From NCBI GenBank assembly GCA_002470275.1, contig DKNY01000049.1, positions 1 to 23,473 on the forward strand: a DNA stretch of 23,473 bases, written 5' to 3'. Numbering within the stretch: position 1 is the stretch's first letter; the number at the start of each line of letters is the position of its first letter. This stretch comes from Gammaproteobacteria bacterium UBA7376. GTDB lineage: Bacteria; Pseudomonadota; Gammaproteobacteria; Pseudomonadales; Azotimanducaceae. Below, one piece after another: positions 6,910 through 17,125 of the stretch. The translations under genes were made by a program, and so were the position numbers. Below the pieces are notes generated by a model. That model saw only the letters and a program-made list of their open reading frames with translations, did not search any database and was not told the origin of the DNA.

Positions 6910-6938
6910 CTTGTTTTCACTGAAACCACCCCTATATA
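6910..6938 (+). promoter_or_regulatory. Sigma32 (RpoH)-like promoter before grpE
   Basis: CTTGTT (6910-6915), a 13-nt spacer and CCCCTATATA (6929-6938) fit the heat-shock sigma consensus CTTGAA-N13-15-CCCCATNT well. It lies 27 nt before the grpE ATG. No CIRCE element overlaps it. Confidence 0.55.
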
Positions 6939-6965
6939 GGCGCGAGGAAGAGCTGGGAGTCAATC

Positions 6966-7550
6966 ATGGGTGAAGAAAACGAGGCCAAAGGCGACGAGCA
7001 GGCAGCTCCGCAGGGCGTTGATGAGGGCGCAAGCCAGCACGCCGGTGAGCAGAGCAGCGATGAAGACGGGGTGCCTCAGGCAGAGAACAGCCCTGAGGGC
7101 ACGGAAGAGGCCCTAGCCGAAGAGCTTGCGCGAAACAAAGACCAACTGCTGCGTACCTTGGCGGACATGGAAAACGTCAGGCGGCGAGCCCAGCGTGATG
7201 TTGAAAACGCCCATAAGTTCGCCGTAGAGAAATTGCTCAGCGATCTGCTGCCGGTGCTGGATAGCCTGGAGAAAGCAGAGGAGACGGCTCGGGATTCGGA
7301 ACATGCAGGGGCCATTGCCGAGGGTGTAAGCCTCTCCCTCAAGCTCTTCAGGGCGACGTTGGCCAAGGCGGGCATTACCGAGGTAAACCCTTTAGGAGAA
7401 CCCTTCGACCCCCAGCTTCATGAAGCCATGGCCATGGTCGAGAATCCAAACGCTGAGCCCAATTCGGTGATGGATGTGATGCAGCGTGGCTACGTTTTGA
7501 ATGGCCGGCTGGTCAGGGCGGCCAAGGTGATTGTCGTTAAGGGAAGTTAG
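6966..7550 (+). CDS. grpE: Nucleotide exchange factor GrpE
   Basis: GrpE opens the DnaK nucleotide pocket to release ADP and acts as a thermosensor of the chaperone cycle. The 194-aa product has an acidic disordered start (about 1-45), a long dimerising helix (LRTLADMENVRRRAQRDVENAHKFAVEKLLSDLLPVLD, of which LADMENVRRRAQRD is the family signature) and the C-terminal beta wing (NPLGEPFDPQLHEAMAMV, VMQRGYVLNGRLVRAAKVIV). ATG 6966 follows a GGGAG Shine-Dalgarno. It follows hrcA by 98 nt, a gap that contains a sigma32-like promoter, and precedes dnaK by 116 nt. Confidence 0.97.
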   Translation: MGEENEAKGDEQAAPQGVDEGASQHAGEQSSDEDGVPQAENSPEGTEEALAEELARNKDQLLRTLADMENVRRRAQRDVENAHKFAVEKLLSDLLPVLDSLEKAEETARDSEHAGAIAEGVSLSLKLFRATLAKAGITEVNPLGEPFDPQLHEAMAMVENPNAEPNSVMDVMQRGYVLNGRLVRAAKVIVVKGS

Positions 7551-7579
7551 AGGGGCTGGGTCTGAAACGGGCGACGGCG

Positions 7580-7608
7580 CTTGAAGATTAGACTCGGCGA
7601 CCAAACAT
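7580..7608 (+). promoter_or_regulatory. Possible sigma32-like promoter before dnaK
   Basis: A consensus -35 CTTGAAG starts at 7580. After 15 nt comes CCAAACAT (7601-7608), only a partial match to CCCCATNT. It lies 58 nt before the dnaK ATG in the 116-nt grpE-dnaK gap. A separate dnaK promoter would allow DnaK to exceed HrcA and GrpE levels; that is inference. Confidence 0.35.
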
Positions 7609-7666
7609 AGGGAATAAGCAGGCTGAGAGCGACTGAAGGCATCTTGGCGGAATTTGGAGATCTCAA

Positions 7667-9592
7667 ATGGGAAAAATTATTGGAATCGATCTGGGTACAA
7701 CCAACTCTTGCGTTGCCGTTTTAGATGGCGGTGATGCCCGAGTCATTGAGAACTCAGAAGGGGACCGCACCACGCCCTCGATTATCGCCTATGTAGACGG
7801 CGGCGAAATCTTGGTGGGGCAAAATGCCAAACGCCAGGCGGTCACCAACCCGAAGAATACGGTTTTTGCCGTGAAGCGTCTCATCGGTCGAAAGTTTAAA
7901 GACGACGTCGTTCAAAAAGACATCAAAATGGTGCCCTACGCCATCGCGGCCGCCGGCAATGGAGATGCCTGGATCGAAGTAAACGATGAGCAGCTGGCAC
8001 CTCCGCAGATATCGGCCGAAGTGCTAAAGAAGATGCGGAAGACGGCTGAGGAGTACCTGGGCGAAGAGGTGACGGAAGCCGTCATCACCGTGCCTGCCTA
8101 CTTTAACGACTCTCAGCGTCAGGCGACCAAGGACGCGGGCAAGATTGCCGGGCTCGATGTAAAACGAATCATCAATGAGCCAACGGCGGCGGCGCTAGCC
8201 TATGGCCTCGATAAGAAAAGGGGCGATGCCAAGATCGCAGTCTACGACCTGGGCGGTGGCACTTTCGATGTATCGATTATCGAAATCGCCGAGGTGGACG
8301 GGGAGCATCAGTTTGAAGTGTTGTCCACCAACGGAGATACCTTCCTCGGCGGTGAAGACTTTGATTTGAAGATCATCGACTTTCTTGCGGAGGAATTTAA
8401 GAAAGACCACGGCGTTGATCTGCACAACGACCCCCTGGCGCTTCAACGGCTCAAGGAAGCCGCGGAAAAGGCCAAGATCGAGCTGTCGAATAGCCAGCAG
8501 ACGGAAATCAATTTGCCCTACATCACCGCCGATCAGTCAGGCCCCAAGCACCTGGTGTTAAAGCTCACGCGCTCCAAGCTTGAATCCTTGGTAGGCGAGC
8601 TGGTTAGCCGAACGATTGATCCCTGCAGAGTAGCGCTACAGGACGCCAACTTGAGCGTCCAAGATATCGACGACGTGATTTTAGTGGGCGGCCAGACCCG
8701 AATGCCCCTGGTTCAGGAGCAAGTAAAGGGTTTCTTTAAGCAAGAGGCGCGTCGAGATGTGAATCCGGACGAAGCGGTGGCCATGGGTGCTGCTATCCAG
8801 GCCGCCGTGTTGGCAGGGGACGTAAAAGACGTTCTGCTGCTTGACGTCAGCCCACTGTCCTTGGGTATTGAGACCCTGGGCCAGGTCATGAGCGCGCTGA
8901 TTGAGAAAAACACGACGATCCCAACCAAGAAAACTCAGGTCTTCTCTACGGCGGACGATAATCAAACGGCGGTGACGATTCATGTCCTGCAGGGCGAGCG
9001 CAAGCAAGCGTCGCAAAACAAATCTCTGGGGCGGTTTGACCTGTCGGACATCCCTCCGGCGCCACGCGGCTTGCCTCAGATCGAGGTGGCCTTTGATATC
9101 GACGCGAACGGCATTCTTAACGTCTCGGCAACGGATAAAGCCACGGGCAAGGAACAGTCTATCGTGATCAAGGCGTCTAGCGGCCTCTCGGATGAAGAGA
9201 TCGAACAGATGATCCGCGATGCCGAGGCGCATTCAGAGGAGGATAAGAAATTCGAAGAGATGGTGGCGCTGCGTAACCAAGCCGATGGCCTGATACATAG
9301 TGCGCGCAAGGCGGCGAGCGACGCAGGCGACAAAGCCACGGATGAAGAAAAAGAAGCTATCGAAAGTGCTGCAGCAGCGCTGGAGGAGGCTCTTAAGACC
9401 GAGGATAAGGAGGCCATCGAAGCCAAGATGGCGGCTCTCTCTGAAGCTTCTGCTGGTCTTGCACAGAAGCTCTACGCCGAGCAGGCTGAAGCGGCAGCGG
9501 AAGCGCCAGACGAGGCGCAATCGCCTGGTGGTGACGATGCGGTGGACGCTGAATTCGAAGAGGTGAACGACGAAAAGGACGGCAAGTCTTAG
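7667..9592 (+). CDS. dnaK: Molecular chaperone DnaK (Hsp70)
   Basis: DnaK is the cytoplasmic Hsp70 that binds exposed hydrophobic segments under ATP control. The 641-aa product is the standard length (E. coli 638). The ATPase domain shows the phosphate-1 motif [51 protein letters not shown], the phosphate-2 motif [13 protein letters not shown] and the adenosine motif [12 protein letters not shown]. The hydrophobic linker is [15 protein letters not shown] near residue 390, followed by the substrate-binding beta domain, an alpha-helical lid and an acidic tail with the conserved EEV-type ending ([12 protein letters not shown]). The start has a GGAG Shine-Dalgarno. dnaJ follows after 44 nt, so the two are almost certainly cotranscribed. 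Confidence 0.99.
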   Translation: MGKIIGIDLGTTNSCVAVLDGGDARVIENSEGDRTTPSIIAYVDGGEILVGQNAKRQAVTNPKNTVFAVKRLIGRKFKDDVVQKDIKMVPYAIAAAGNGDAWIEVNDEQLAPPQISAEVLKKMRKTAEEYLGEEVTEAVITVPAYFNDSQRQATKDAGKIAGLDVKRIINEPTAAALAYGLDKKRGDAKIAVYDLGGGTFDVSIIEIAEVDGEHQFEVLSTNGDTFLGGEDFDLKIIDFLAEEFKKDHGVDLHNDPLALQRLKEAAEKAKIELSNSQQTEINLPYITADQSGPKHLVLKLTRSKLESLVGELVSRTIDPCRVALQDANLSVQDIDDVILVGGQTRMPLVQEQVKGFFKQEARRDVNPDEAVAMGAAIQAAVLAGDVKDVLLLDVSPLSLGIETLGQVMSALIEKNTTIPTKKTQVFSTADDNQTAVTIHVLQGERKQASQNKSLGRFDLSDIPPAPRGLPQIEVAFDIDANGILNVSATDKATGKEQSIVIKASSGLSDEEIEQMIRDAEAHSEEDKKFEEMVALRNQADGLIHSARKAASDAGDKATDEEKEAIESAAAALEEALKTEDKEAIEAKMAALSEASAGLAQKLYAEQAEAAAEAPDEAQSPGGDDAVDAEFEEVNDEKDGKS

Positions 9593-9636
9593 CAGCGCCC
9601 AGTCGTTCTTAGCGGACCCGCGGCCCAAGGAGAAAC

Positions 9637-10755
9637 ATGGCTAAGCGAGACTATTATGAGGTCCTAGGGCTTGATCGCTCCGCCTCTGAGGCGGAGTTGA
9701 AGAAGGCCTATCGCAGGCTCGCCATGAAGTATCACCCGGACCGAAACCCGGATGACTCCGATGCGGAAGAAAAGTTCAAAGAGGCCAGCGAAGCTTACGA
9801 GGTTCTGAACGACGCCGATAAGCGGGCGGCCTATGATCGGTTTGGTCACGCCGGCGTCGACCCTAACCAGGGCGGCGGTCAAGGGTCCGCCAACTTCGGA
9901 GACATCTTTGGAGACGTCTTCGGGGACATATTCGGCGGCGCTCGCGGCGGCCGCAGCGGTCCGGCCAGAGGGTCGGACCTGCGTTATAACCTGGGTCTTT
10001 CACTGGAACAGGCAGTCAACGGGGACACAACGGAGATTCGGATTCCGGTACTCGACGTCTGCGGTGACTGTGACGGAACGGGTGCAGCACCGGGAACCAG
10101 CGTATCGACCTGCCCGGATTGCAACGGTGCGGGCCAAATACGTGTTTCCCAGGGTTTTTTCTCGCTGCAGCAAACCTGTCCTCGATGTCGTGGCCGAGGC
10201 CAAATTATCACGGATCCCTGTCGCTCCTGTGGTGGGTCTGGCCGGGTGGAGCGGCAAAAGAAACTTTCCGTAAAAATTCCTGCAGGCGTGGATACCGGGG
10301 ATCGTATCCGTTTGAGTGGAGAGGGCGAGGCGGGGCCCAACGGCGGTCCCGCTGGGGATTTGTATGTTCAGATTGACGTCCGAGAGCACCCGATATTTCA
10401 GCGCGATGGCCGCCACCTCTATTGTGAAGTGCCCATTTCCATGGCCGATGCTGCTCTCGGCGGGGAACTCGATGTGCCAACCCTAGACGGTCGAGTCAAG
10501 CTTAAGGTGCCGGCAGAGACGCAAACGGGTAAGGTATTTAGGCTTCGAGGAAAGGGTGTCTCCCAGGTGCGTAGCGCCGGGGTCGGGGATTTGTTGTGCA
10601 AGGTCGTGCTAGAAACTCCGGTAAAACTCACCGACCATCAGCGCCGTCTATTCGAGGAGCTGAAGACCTCGCTGGAAGCCAATGCCAAGCACTCCCCCCG
10701 AGGGAAGACCTGGTTTGATGGGGTAAAGAGTTTCTTCGATGGGTTGAAATCCTGA
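9637..10755 (+). CDS. dnaJ: Co-chaperone DnaJ (Hsp40)
   Basis: DnaJ delivers substrates to DnaK and stimulates its ATPase. The 372-aa type I protein has a J-domain (1-70) with HPD at residues 33-35, a Gly/Phe-rich stretch (about 75-115), and four zinc motifs in the order [32 protein letters not shown]. Two C-terminal substrate domains follow ([35 protein letters not shown]). AAGGAG lies six bases upstream of the ATG. The next gene, dapB, begins 34 nt downstream and may be reached by readthrough. Confidence 0.99.
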   Translation: MAKRDYYEVLGLDRSASEAELKKAYRRLAMKYHPDRNPDDSDAEEKFKEASEAYEVLNDADKRAAYDRFGHAGVDPNQGGGQGSANFGDIFGDVFGDIFGGARGGRSGPARGSDLRYNLGLSLEQAVNGDTTEIRIPVLDVCGDCDGTGAAPGTSVSTCPDCNGAGQIRVSQGFFSLQQTCPRCRGRGQIITDPCRSCGGSGRVERQKKLSVKIPAGVDTGDRIRLSGEGEAGPNGGPAGDLYVQIDVREHPIFQRDGRHLYCEVPISMADAALGGELDVPTLDGRVKLKVPAETQTGKVFRLRGKGVSQVRSAGVGDLLCKVVLETPVKLTDHQRRLFEELKTSLEANAKHSPRGKTWFDGVKSFFDGLKS

Positions 10756-10789
10756 ACGACGCCACTGAGCGGTCAGGCGGGGGAGTGTA

Positions 10790-11587
10790 ATGATTCAGGT
10801 AGGCATTTCGGGTGCGGCAGGTCGAATGGGCAAGACCCTAGTGCAGCTCATCAATGAGAACGAGGGCCTAGCGCTCGCGGCAGGGATCGAAGCTGCTGGA
10901 AACCAGGCACTGGGCCAGGACATAGGTGAACTCAGCGGTATCGGTCCAAGGTCAATCGCATTGACGGACGACCTAGACGTGTTAGCCAGGGTCGATGTGG
11001 TGATCGACTTTACGGTGCCAGACGCGACGCTTGCGCTGGCTCAACGCTGCGCCGAGCTGGGGAAAGCCATGGTCATCGGGACCACCGGGTTGACCCCGGA
11101 GCAGCTTGATCATCTCAACAGCTTCGCCCAGCGAACGCCGATTTTTGTGTCGCCCAATATGAGCGTGGGCGTCAACCTATCTATGCATCTGATTCGGCTG
11201 GCTGCAGAGGCGCTTGGCGATACGGTGGATGTGGAAGTGATCGAGGCCCATCACCGGCATAAGATTGATGCCCCCTCTGGAACAGCCCTCAGGATTGGGG
11301 AAGTGCTGGCCGAGGCGCTGCACAGGGACCTCGCCACGGATGCCATTTATGGTCGAGAAGGCATTACCGGAGCACGTGAACGGAACACCATTGGCTTCTC
11401 CACGGTCCGCGGCGGCGATATTGTTGGGGAGCACACGGTGCTTTTCGCCGGCGAAGGCGAACGGCTAGAGATTACGCACCGGGCCCACAGCCGAACGAAC
11501 TTTGCGCAAGGTGCACTGCGCGCCGCTGAATTTATCGTTGCCCAGCCTGCGGGTTGGTACGACATGTCGGACTTACTGGGTTTTTAG
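10790..11587 (+). CDS. dapB: 4-hydroxy-tetrahydrodipicolinate reductase
   Basis: DapB reduces 4-hydroxy-tetrahydrodipicolinate with NAD(P)H on the route to diaminopimelate and lysine, feeding peptidoglycan. The 265-aa product has the Rossmann motif GISGAAGRMG at the N terminus, DFTVPDA and GTTGLTPEQ in the cofactor domain, and the catalytic block EAHHRHKIDAPSGTA, with His154 and Lys158 corresponding to E. coli His159 and Lys163. FSTVRGGDIVGEHTV and the C-terminal helix complete the fold. A GGGGGAG Shine-Dalgarno precedes ATG 10790. It follows dnaJ by 34 nt, as in Pseudomonas, and is separated from carA by a 257-nt gap. Confidence 0.98.
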   Translation: MIQVGISGAAGRMGKTLVQLINENEGLALAAGIEAAGNQALGQDIGELSGIGPRSIALTDDLDVLARVDVVIDFTVPDATLALAQRCAELGKAMVIGTTGLTPEQLDHLNSFAQRTPIFVSPNMSVGVNLSMHLIRLAAEALGDTVDVEVIEAHHRHKIDAPSGTALRIGEVLAEALHRDLATDAIYGREGITGARERNTIGFSTVRGGDIVGEHTVLFAGEGERLEITHRAHSRTNFAQGALRAAEFIVAQPAGWYDMSDLLGF

Positions 11588-11844
11588 TGAAAAGAGTCAT
11601 CTGTTGGTAATTTTTGCTGCTTTTTCAGACCCACGCACGTAGACTGCTTCTCTAACTCGCACCCCCCTTCAGGCGGCAATCGAGGCCCTCAAACTTGGCG
11701 CCGCACGTAGCTTGCTGCGCCGAAGAAGGTCCACCCAATCTGCCGGCAGGGAAGCTCGCGAGGAGGCACAGGCGTTGGGAGAAGCCGCGAGCATAGCTTT
11801 CGGCGGAACGCTTGGCGTTGCTTAGGTGACAAAAAGGGACAGTT
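11588..11844 (+). promoter_or_regulatory. carA upstream leader (dapB-carA gap)
   Basis: This is the longest gene-free stretch in the window. It contains a T-rich segment (11610-11626), then an open frame without ATG from 11643 to TAG 11823-11825 (60 codons). Two stem-loops occur: GCTCGCG (11754-11760) pairing with CGCGAGC (11786-11792), and AACGC-TTG-GCGTT (11807-11819). The second ends 15 nt before the AGGGA Shine-Dalgarno of carA. No clear -35/-10 pair or T-tailed terminator is seen. Control by arginine or pyrimidines would be expected for carAB, but no known operator is recognisable. Confidence 0.4.
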
Positions 11845-12990
11845 TTGATACCTGCGCTGTTAGCTCTTGAAGACGGTAGCCTCTTTCGCGGTCAATCTAT
11901 TGGTGCGAAGGGCGAGACCGTTGGTGAGGTGGTTTTCAACACTGCCATGACCGGATATCAGGAAATTCTCACGGATCCCTCCTACTGTCGCCAACTCGTT
12001 ACCCTCACGTATCCTCAGATTGGCAATACCGGCGTCAACGCCGAGGACAGCGAGTCCGAGAGAGTTTGGGCTGACGGGTTAATTGTGCGTCAACTTCCTC
12101 GACGAGCCAGCAGTTGGCGTCAACATGCCACGCTATCTGATTTCCTGCACAGCCAGAACACGGTAGCCATTGCCGGTGTCGATACGCGACGTCTAACCCG
12201 ACTCATTCGAGCCAAGGGAGCCCTCGCCGGCGTTATCGATACTGGAGAACACGTTCTTGAGGACAGTACGGTCGCGGAGGCGGTGGCCAAGGCTCAGGCC
12301 TTCGGGGGCCTTAAGGGCATGGATTTGGCCAAGGTAGTGACCGGCCCGCAAAGGGTTTGGACTCAGACCCCCTGGGCTTGGGGTCAGGGATACGGTGAGA
12401 TTGAGGCCCCGCATTTCAAGGTCGTTGCCTATGACTTCGGCGTGAAGCGCAACATTTTGCGTATTCTGGCGGGTAAGGGATGTGAGGTTATTGTCGTGCC
12501 AGCGACGACGCCTGCAGAGGATGTGCTAGCCCTCAACCCGGATGGCGTCTTCTTATCCAATGGCCCCGGGGACCCGGAGCCCTGCGACTATGCCATCGTC
12601 GCCATTGAGCGCTTTCTCTCGGAGCGGCTCCCTATCTTTGGTATCTGCCTGGGACATCAGCTGTTGGCCATCGCCAGTGGGGCGAGGACGCTCAAAATGT
12701 CCCATGGCCATCATGGGGCGAATCATCCGGTGCAGGACTTGGCCAGCGCCAGAGTCATGATCACCAGCCAAAATCACGGCTTTGCGGTGGATGATGAATC
12801 CCTGCCCGAGCACTTGGTCTGCACCCACCGCTCTCTGTTTGACGGCACCATACAGGGCATTGAGCGCAGCGACCTGCCGGCCTTCGGCTTCCAGGGCCAC
12901 CCTGAGGCGTCGCCGGGTCCTCAGGACTGCGAGCATCTATTTGACCGCTTTGTCGACCTGATGACCGAGCATCGGCAGAGGACGGGTTAG
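11845..12990 (+). CDS. carA: Carbamoyl-phosphate synthase, small (glutaminase) subunit
   Basis: CarA releases ammonia from glutamine and channels it to CarB, making carbamoyl phosphate for arginine and pyrimidines. The 381-aa product matches E. coli CarA (382). The N-terminal domain contains [21 protein letters not shown] and [15 protein letters not shown]; the class I glutaminase domain contains [19 protein letters not shown] (nucleophile Cys268), QNHGFAVD and GHPEASPGP (His352, Glu354). The start is TTG at 11845, chosen because AGGGA (11835-11839) sits five bases upstream, homology begins at once ([11 protein letters not shown]) and no ATG is available. The stop is one base from the carB start. 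The extra gene between carA and carB in P. aeruginosa is missing here. Confidence 0.98.
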   Translation: MIPALLALEDGSLFRGQSIGAKGETVGEVVFNTAMTGYQEILTDPSYCRQLVTLTYPQIGNTGVNAEDSESERVWADGLIVRQLPRRASSWRQHATLSDFLHSQNTVAIAGVDTRRLTRLIRAKGALAGVIDTGEHVLEDSTVAEAVAKAQAFGGLKGMDLAKVVTGPQRVWTQTPWAWGQGYGEIEAPHFKVVAYDFGVKRNILRILAGKGCEVIVVPATTPAEDVLALNPDGVFLSNGPGDPEPCDYAIVAIERFLSERLPIFGICLGHQLLAIASGARTLKMSHGHHGANHPVQDLASARVMITSQNHGFAVDDESLPEHLVCTHRSLFDGTIQGIERSDLPAFGFQGHPEASPGPQDCEHLFDRFVDLMTEHRQRTG

Positions 12991-12991
12991 C

Positions 12992-15900
12992 GTGCCAAAG
13001 CGTACAGACATCAAGTCAGTTCTGATTCTGGGTGCGGGGCCGATCATCATCGGTCAGGCCTGCGAATTTGACTATTCCGGCGCCCAGGCCTGCAAGGCCC
13101 TCAAGGACGAGGGTTATCGGGTCGTGCTCGTTAACTCTAATCCAGCCACCATCATGACGGATCCAACCATGGCGGATGCCACCTACGTGGAACCGGTGGA
13201 GTGGACGACGGTCGCCAAAATCATTGAGCTTGAGCGCCCCGATGCGCTGCTGCCCACCATGGGCGGTCAGACGGCGCTCAACTGTGCCCTGGACCTGGTT
13301 CGGGAAGGCGTCTTGGAAAGGTTCTCGGTGGAACTTATTGGCGCGAGTCAGGACGCTATCGACAAGGCGGAAGACCGCGAGCGGTTTGATCGCGCCATGA
13401 AGGCTATTGGACTCGAGACGCCACGCTCGGCCATCGCTCACAGCATAGAAGAGGCGCTCCAGGTGCAAAGCCAGCTGGGGTTCCCGTGCGTAATCAGGCC
13501 GTCCTTTACCCTGGGCGGCAGTGGCGGCGGCGTGGCGTACAACCGGCAAGAATTTGTTGAAATCTGCACCCGGGGTCTGGAGTTGTCGCCAACTTCAGAG
13601 TTATTGATTGATGAGTCGCTGTTGGGTTGGAAAGAGTTTGAGATGGAGGTCGTGCGAGACCACCAGGATAACTGCATTATCGTCTGTGCCATCGAGAATT
13701 TTGACCCTATGGGCGTGCATACGGGCGACAGCATTACAGTTGCGCCCGCGCAAACGCTGACAGATAAGGAATATCAACTTCTTCGTAATGCCTCCATTGC
13801 GGTATTGCGGGAGATCGGCGTCGATACCGGAGGGTCTAACGTCCAATTCGGCATGAACCCGGAAGATGGGCGCATGGTCGTGATCGAGATGAACCCCAGG
13901 GTGTCTCGTTCTTCTGCCCTGGCGTCAAAGGCTACAGGGTTCCCGATTGCGAAAATCGCCGCCAAGCTGGCGGTAGGCTATACCCTGGATGAGCTGGCCA
14001 ACGACATAACGGGGAGCGTGACCCCGGCTTCCTTTGAGCCCAGTATTGACTATGTGGTCACCAAGATTCCCCGTTTCACGTTTGAGAAATTTCCTCAGGC
14101 CGATGCCAGGCTAACCACACAAATGAAGTCTGTGGGCGAAGTCATGGCCATCGGCTGCACCTTCCAGGAATCCCTGCAGAAGGCTCAGCGCGGTCTGGAG
14201 ATCGGCATGTCCGGTTTTGACCCCGTACTGAATCAGGATGACCCTGACTGGCCTGGCGTGCTCAAGCGCGAGTTGGCTAATCCCAGCACCCTTCGCCTTT
14301 GGTATGTGGCCGATGCATTTCGTATCGGTATGCCCTTTGACGAGATTCACGAGCTAACGTGCATCGACCCCTGGTTTTTGGCTGAAATTGAGGACTTGGT
14401 CGTCAGTGAACGGTCCTTAGCCCGGCGCGGCATGGACAACATGAGCGCTAGCGATTGGCGTTATGCAAAGCAGCAGGGTTTCTCCGACATCCGGCTTGCC
14501 GAGCTTTTCGGCGTCACACAAACAGCCGTTCGCGAGCGTCGCCTGGGCCTGGGTATCAAGCCCGCCTACCGACGAGTCGATACTTGTGCCGCCGAATTTC
14601 CGGCCTCAAGCGCCTATATGTACTCGACCTATGAAGAGGAGTGCGAGGCGTTGCCCTCGGATCGCGACAAGATAATGGTGCTTGGCGGCGGCCCCAATCG
14701 TATTGGTCAGGGGATAGAATTCGACTACTGCTGTGTGCATGCGGCCCTAGCGATGCGCGAGGACGGTTACGAGACGATTATGGTCAACTGTAATCCAGAG
14801 ACCGTCTCCACCGACTACGATACGTCTGATCGCCTCTACTTTGAGCCGCTGACCTTGGAAGATGTGCTGGCCATCGTCGATGTGGAAAATCCCAAGGGTG
14901 TGATCGTCCAGTTTGGCGGGCAAACACCCCTTAAGCTTGCCGACGACTTGGCCCGTCTAGGCGTGCCCATCATTGGCACCAGTCCCGATGCCATTGACCG
15001 AGCCGAGGATCGAGAGCGTTTTCAGAAGCTGGTTGAAAAGCTGAAGCTTCGTCAGCCGTCCAATCGTGTGGCATCCGAGACGGAGCAGGGCGTGGAGCGT
15101 GCCAGAGAAATCGGCTTCCCAATCATTGTTCGACCCTCCTACGTTCTGGGCGGTCGAGCCATGGAGCTGGTCTATAACGAGGACGAGCTGCGTCAATACA
15201 TGCAGGGGGCGGTAGATGTGTCCAACGATGCGCCCGTGCTGCTGGATCGCTTCCTAGATCAGGCCATTGAGGTGGATGTGGACGCGGTGTGCGACGGCGA
15301 CCAGGTGGTGATTGGCGGCATCATGCAGCATATCGAACAGGCTGGCGTCCACTCAGGCGACTCGGCTTGCTCTCTTCCTCCCTACAACCTGCCCATGACG
15401 ACTCAAAACCTAATTCGCGAGCAGGTGAGAGGCATCGCTCTGGAACTTGGCGTGATTGGCTTGATGAATGTGCAGATGGCGGTGCAGGGTGATGACATCT
15501 ACGTCCTTGAAGTGAACCCTCGTGCCTCCCGGACGGTGCCCTTCGTATCCAAGTGCATTGGTACCTCTCTGGCTAAAGTTGCCGCTCGCTGTATGGCGGG
15601 GACCCGGCTGGTTGAACAGAACTTCACTCAAGAAGTGATCCCGACCGCCTACCACGTCAAGGAATCGGTATTCCCCTTCAACAAGTTCATAGGCGTGGAC
15701 CCTATTTTGGGCCCCGAAATGAAATCGACCGGGGAAGTCATGGGCGTGGGCGAAAACTTCGGGGCGGCCTTTGCCAGGGCGTCCCTAGGGGCCGGAGATC
15801 AGCTGCCCGACGGGGGTCGCGTATTTCTCAGCGTAAAGGATTCAGACAAGGCGGGCGTGGTAGATGTGGCCAGGGCGCTGCTGGATCTGGGCTTTAGCAT

Positions 15901-16222
15901 CGTCGCGACGCGCGGAACGAAAAAAACCCTGGATGATATGGGCATGGCTTGCGACGTCATCCAGAAGGTCAACGAGGGTCGGCCTGATGTTTCGGACATG
16001 CTCAAGAATGAACAGATTGATCTTATTATCAATACAACCGAGGGACGGCAGTCTATTGCCCACTCAGCGGTCATACGGAGGCTCGCGTTGCAGAATAAGG
16101 TTTGCTATACCACTACATTGACGGGTGGCGAGGCATTTTGCATTGCGATGCGCGAAGGTCTCGGCGAGAAAGTAAATAGCTTACAGGGTTTGCATAAACG
16201 CCTGGGGGAAGCGAATAGCTAA
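12992..16222 (+). CDS. carB: Carbamoyl-phosphate synthase, large subunit
   Basis: CarB uses two ATP, bicarbonate and CarA-derived ammonia to make carbamoyl phosphate. The 1076-aa product aligns over its full length with E. coli CarB (1073). It is two homologous ATP-grasp halves: the first begins [20 protein letters not shown], with [12 protein letters not shown] and [18 protein letters not shown]; the second begins [19 protein letters not shown] near residue 560, with [16 protein letters not shown] and [17 protein letters not shown]-terminal MGS-like allosteric domain (about 940 onward) has [14 protein letters not shown] and [10 protein letters not shown]. The start is GTG at 12992, one base after the carA stop, giving the conserved [17 protein letters not shown]. 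The stop is immediately followed by greA. Confidence 0.99.
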   Translation: MPKRTDIKSVLILGAGPIIIGQACEFDYSGAQACKALKDEGYRVVLVNSNPATIMTDPTMADATYVEPVEWTTVAKIIELERPDALLPTMGGQTALNCALDLVREGVLERFSVELIGASQDAIDKAEDRERFDRAMKAIGLETPRSAIAHSIEEALQVQSQLGFPCVIRPSFTLGGSGGGVAYNRQEFVEICTRGLELSPTSELLIDESLLGWKEFEMEVVRDHQDNCIIVCAIENFDPMGVHTGDSITVAPAQTLTDKEYQLLRNASIAVLREIGVDTGGSNVQFGMNPEDGRMVVIEMNPRVSRSSALASKATGFPIAKIAAKLAVGYTLDELANDITGSVTPASFEPSIDYVVTKIPRFTFEKFPQADARLTTQMKSVGEVMAIGCTFQESLQKAQRGLEIGMSGFDPVLNQDDPDWPGVLKRELANPSTLRLWYVADAFRIGMPFDEIHELTCIDPWFLAEIEDLVVSERSLARRGMDNMSASDWRYAKQQGFSDIRLAELFGVTQTAVRERRLGLGIKPAYRRVDTCAAEFPASSAYMYSTYEEECEALPSDRDKIMVLGGGPNRIGQGIEFDYCCVHAALAMREDGYETIMVNCNPETVSTDYDTSDRLYFEPLTLEDVLAIVDVENPKGVIVQFGGQTPLKLADDLARLGVPIIGTSPDAIDRAEDRERFQKLVEKLKLRQPSNRVASETEQGVERAREIGFPIIVRPSYVLGGRAMELVYNEDELRQYMQGAVDVSNDAPVLLDRFLDQAIEVDVDAVCDGDQVVIGGIMQHIEQAGVHSGDSACSLPPYNLPMTTQNLIREQVRGIALELGVIGLMNVQMAVQGDDIYVLEVNPRASRTVPFVSKCIGTSLAKVAARCMAGTRLVEQNFTQEVIPTAYHVKESVFPFNKFIGVDPILGPEMKSTGEVMGVGENFGAAFARASLGAGDQLPDGGRVFLSVKDSDKAGVVDVARALLDLGFSIVATRGTKKTLDDMGMACDVIQKVNEGRPDVSDMLKNEQIDLIINTTEGRQSIAHSAVIRRLALQNKVCYTTTLTGGEAFCIAMREGLGEKVNSLQGLHKRLGEANS

Positions 16223-16696
16223 ATGCCTAATCCAATGACGACCAAGGGTGCGGATGATCTGCGAGAGGAGCTCGCTCATCGAAAGACCGCGCTGCGGCAA
16301 GAAATCACTCAGGCTATTGCCGAGGCCAGAGCGCACGGTGATCTGAAAGAAAACGCCGAATATCACGCTGCTCGAGAGCAGCAGAGTTTTAATGAAGGAC
16401 GCATCCAAGAAATCGAGGGCCGACTGGCTGACGTTCAGGTGATCGACGTCACGAAGATTCCCGAAACCGGCAAGGTCATTTTTGGTGCCACGGTCTCCCT
16501 GTTCGACCTTGAGACGGAGGAAACTCAGCGTTACTGCATCGTCGGTGAGGATGAAGCCGACCTCAAGCAGGGTAAGATTTCTGTTATGTCCCCAATTGCT
16601 CGAGCCCTTATCGGAAAATCAGTGGACGATGTTGTGACCGTGGCTACGCCTGGCGGCAGCCGCGAGTATGAAATCACAGAGGTCGCCCACATCTAG
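16223..16696 (+). CDS. greA: Transcription elongation factor GreA
   Basis: GreA rescues backtracked RNA polymerase by stimulating cleavage of the extruded RNA 3' end. The 157-aa product (E. coli 158) has the N-terminal coiled coil with the acidic tip [20 protein letters not shown], where Asp40 and Glu43 match E. coli Asp41 and Glu44. The C-terminal FKBP-like domain contains [25 protein letters not shown] and a [10 protein letters not shown] segment. ATG 16223 directly abuts the carB TAA, so it is probably translated by coupling from the car transcript, the common pseudomonad arrangement. It is convergent with yhbY. Confidence 0.98.
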   Translation: MPNPMTTKGADDLREELAHRKTALRQEITQAIAEARAHGDLKENAEYHAAREQQSFNEGRIQEIEGRLADVQVIDVTKIPETGKVIFGATVSLFDLETEETQRYCIVGEDEADLKQGKISVMSPIARALIGKSVDDVVTVATPGGSREYEITEVAHI

Positions 16697-16703
16697 GTCT
16701 GGC

Positions 16704-16730
16704 GTGAGCTGATAAGTCCAGCTGGCTCAC
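16704..16730. terminator. Possible hairpin between greA and yhbY
   Basis: GTGAGC (16704-16709) pairs with GCTCAC (16725-16730) in the 44-nt convergent gap, with a weak outer GGC/GCC extension. Neither strand has a T-run after it, so it is not a textbook intrinsic terminator. Its position between converging genes suggests a bidirectional stop signal. Confidence 0.3.
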
Positions 16731-16740
16731 AGGCCACGAT

Positions 16741-17064
16741 CTAAAGCTCGAGATAGCGGGCAATATTAGACAGACGCGGGTTGGGCTTAGGGTTTCGTCG
16801 GTACAGAATGGCTACCTTGCCTATCTTTTGCAGCACCTCGGACGCAGTAGCCTTGGCCAGAGCCGCTAGCGTTGCCGTTCTGGTATCCCTATCCGTTTCA
16901 TGCACTTTGATCTTAATCAGCTCGTGGTCGGTAAGGGCTCGCTGGGTTTCTTCAATGATAGCCTCTGTCATGCCTTTATCGCCGATGGCGACTATGGGGC
17001 TGAGATGATGGGCGATCCCGCGAAGGGATTTCTTCTGTTGCGTCGTTAAGGCAGATGTTGTCAT
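16741..17064 (-). CDS. yhbY: CRS1/YhbY-domain RNA-binding protein, ribosome assembly factor
   Basis: This 107-aa single-domain KH-like protein belongs to the YhbY family, associated with the large-subunit precursor in E. coli. Seen: LTTQQKKSLRGIAHHLSPIVAIGDKGMTE with the GxxG-type loop GDKG at residues 28-31, DHELIKIKVHE in the central strand, and GKVAILYRRNPKPNPR at the C terminus. The length is slightly above E. coli's 97 aa. It is divergent from rlmE, another large-subunit maturation gene, with a 61-nt A/T-rich gap. That gap must hold both promoters but shows no clear consensus. Confidence 0.95.
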   Translation of the reverse strand: MTTSALTTQQKKSLRGIAHHLSPIVAIGDKGMTEAIIEETQRALTDHELIKIKVHETDRDTRTATLAALAKATASEVLQKIGKVAILYRRNPKPNPRLSNIARYLEL

Positions 17065-17125
17065 AGGTATATGCTAATACAGATGTTGGGCGAATCGAAA
17101 AAAATTGGTCTGGGAAGTGCGCTTT

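Noticed and set aside
7587..7594. TTAGACTC resembling the left half of CIRCE before dnaK
   Set aside because: One base short of TTAGCACTC and no GAGTGCTAA partner nine bases downstream.
8681..9628. Long antisense open frames opposite dnaK
   Set aside because: Common shadows of high-GC, biased-codon dnaK genes; no ribosome-binding sites or homology.
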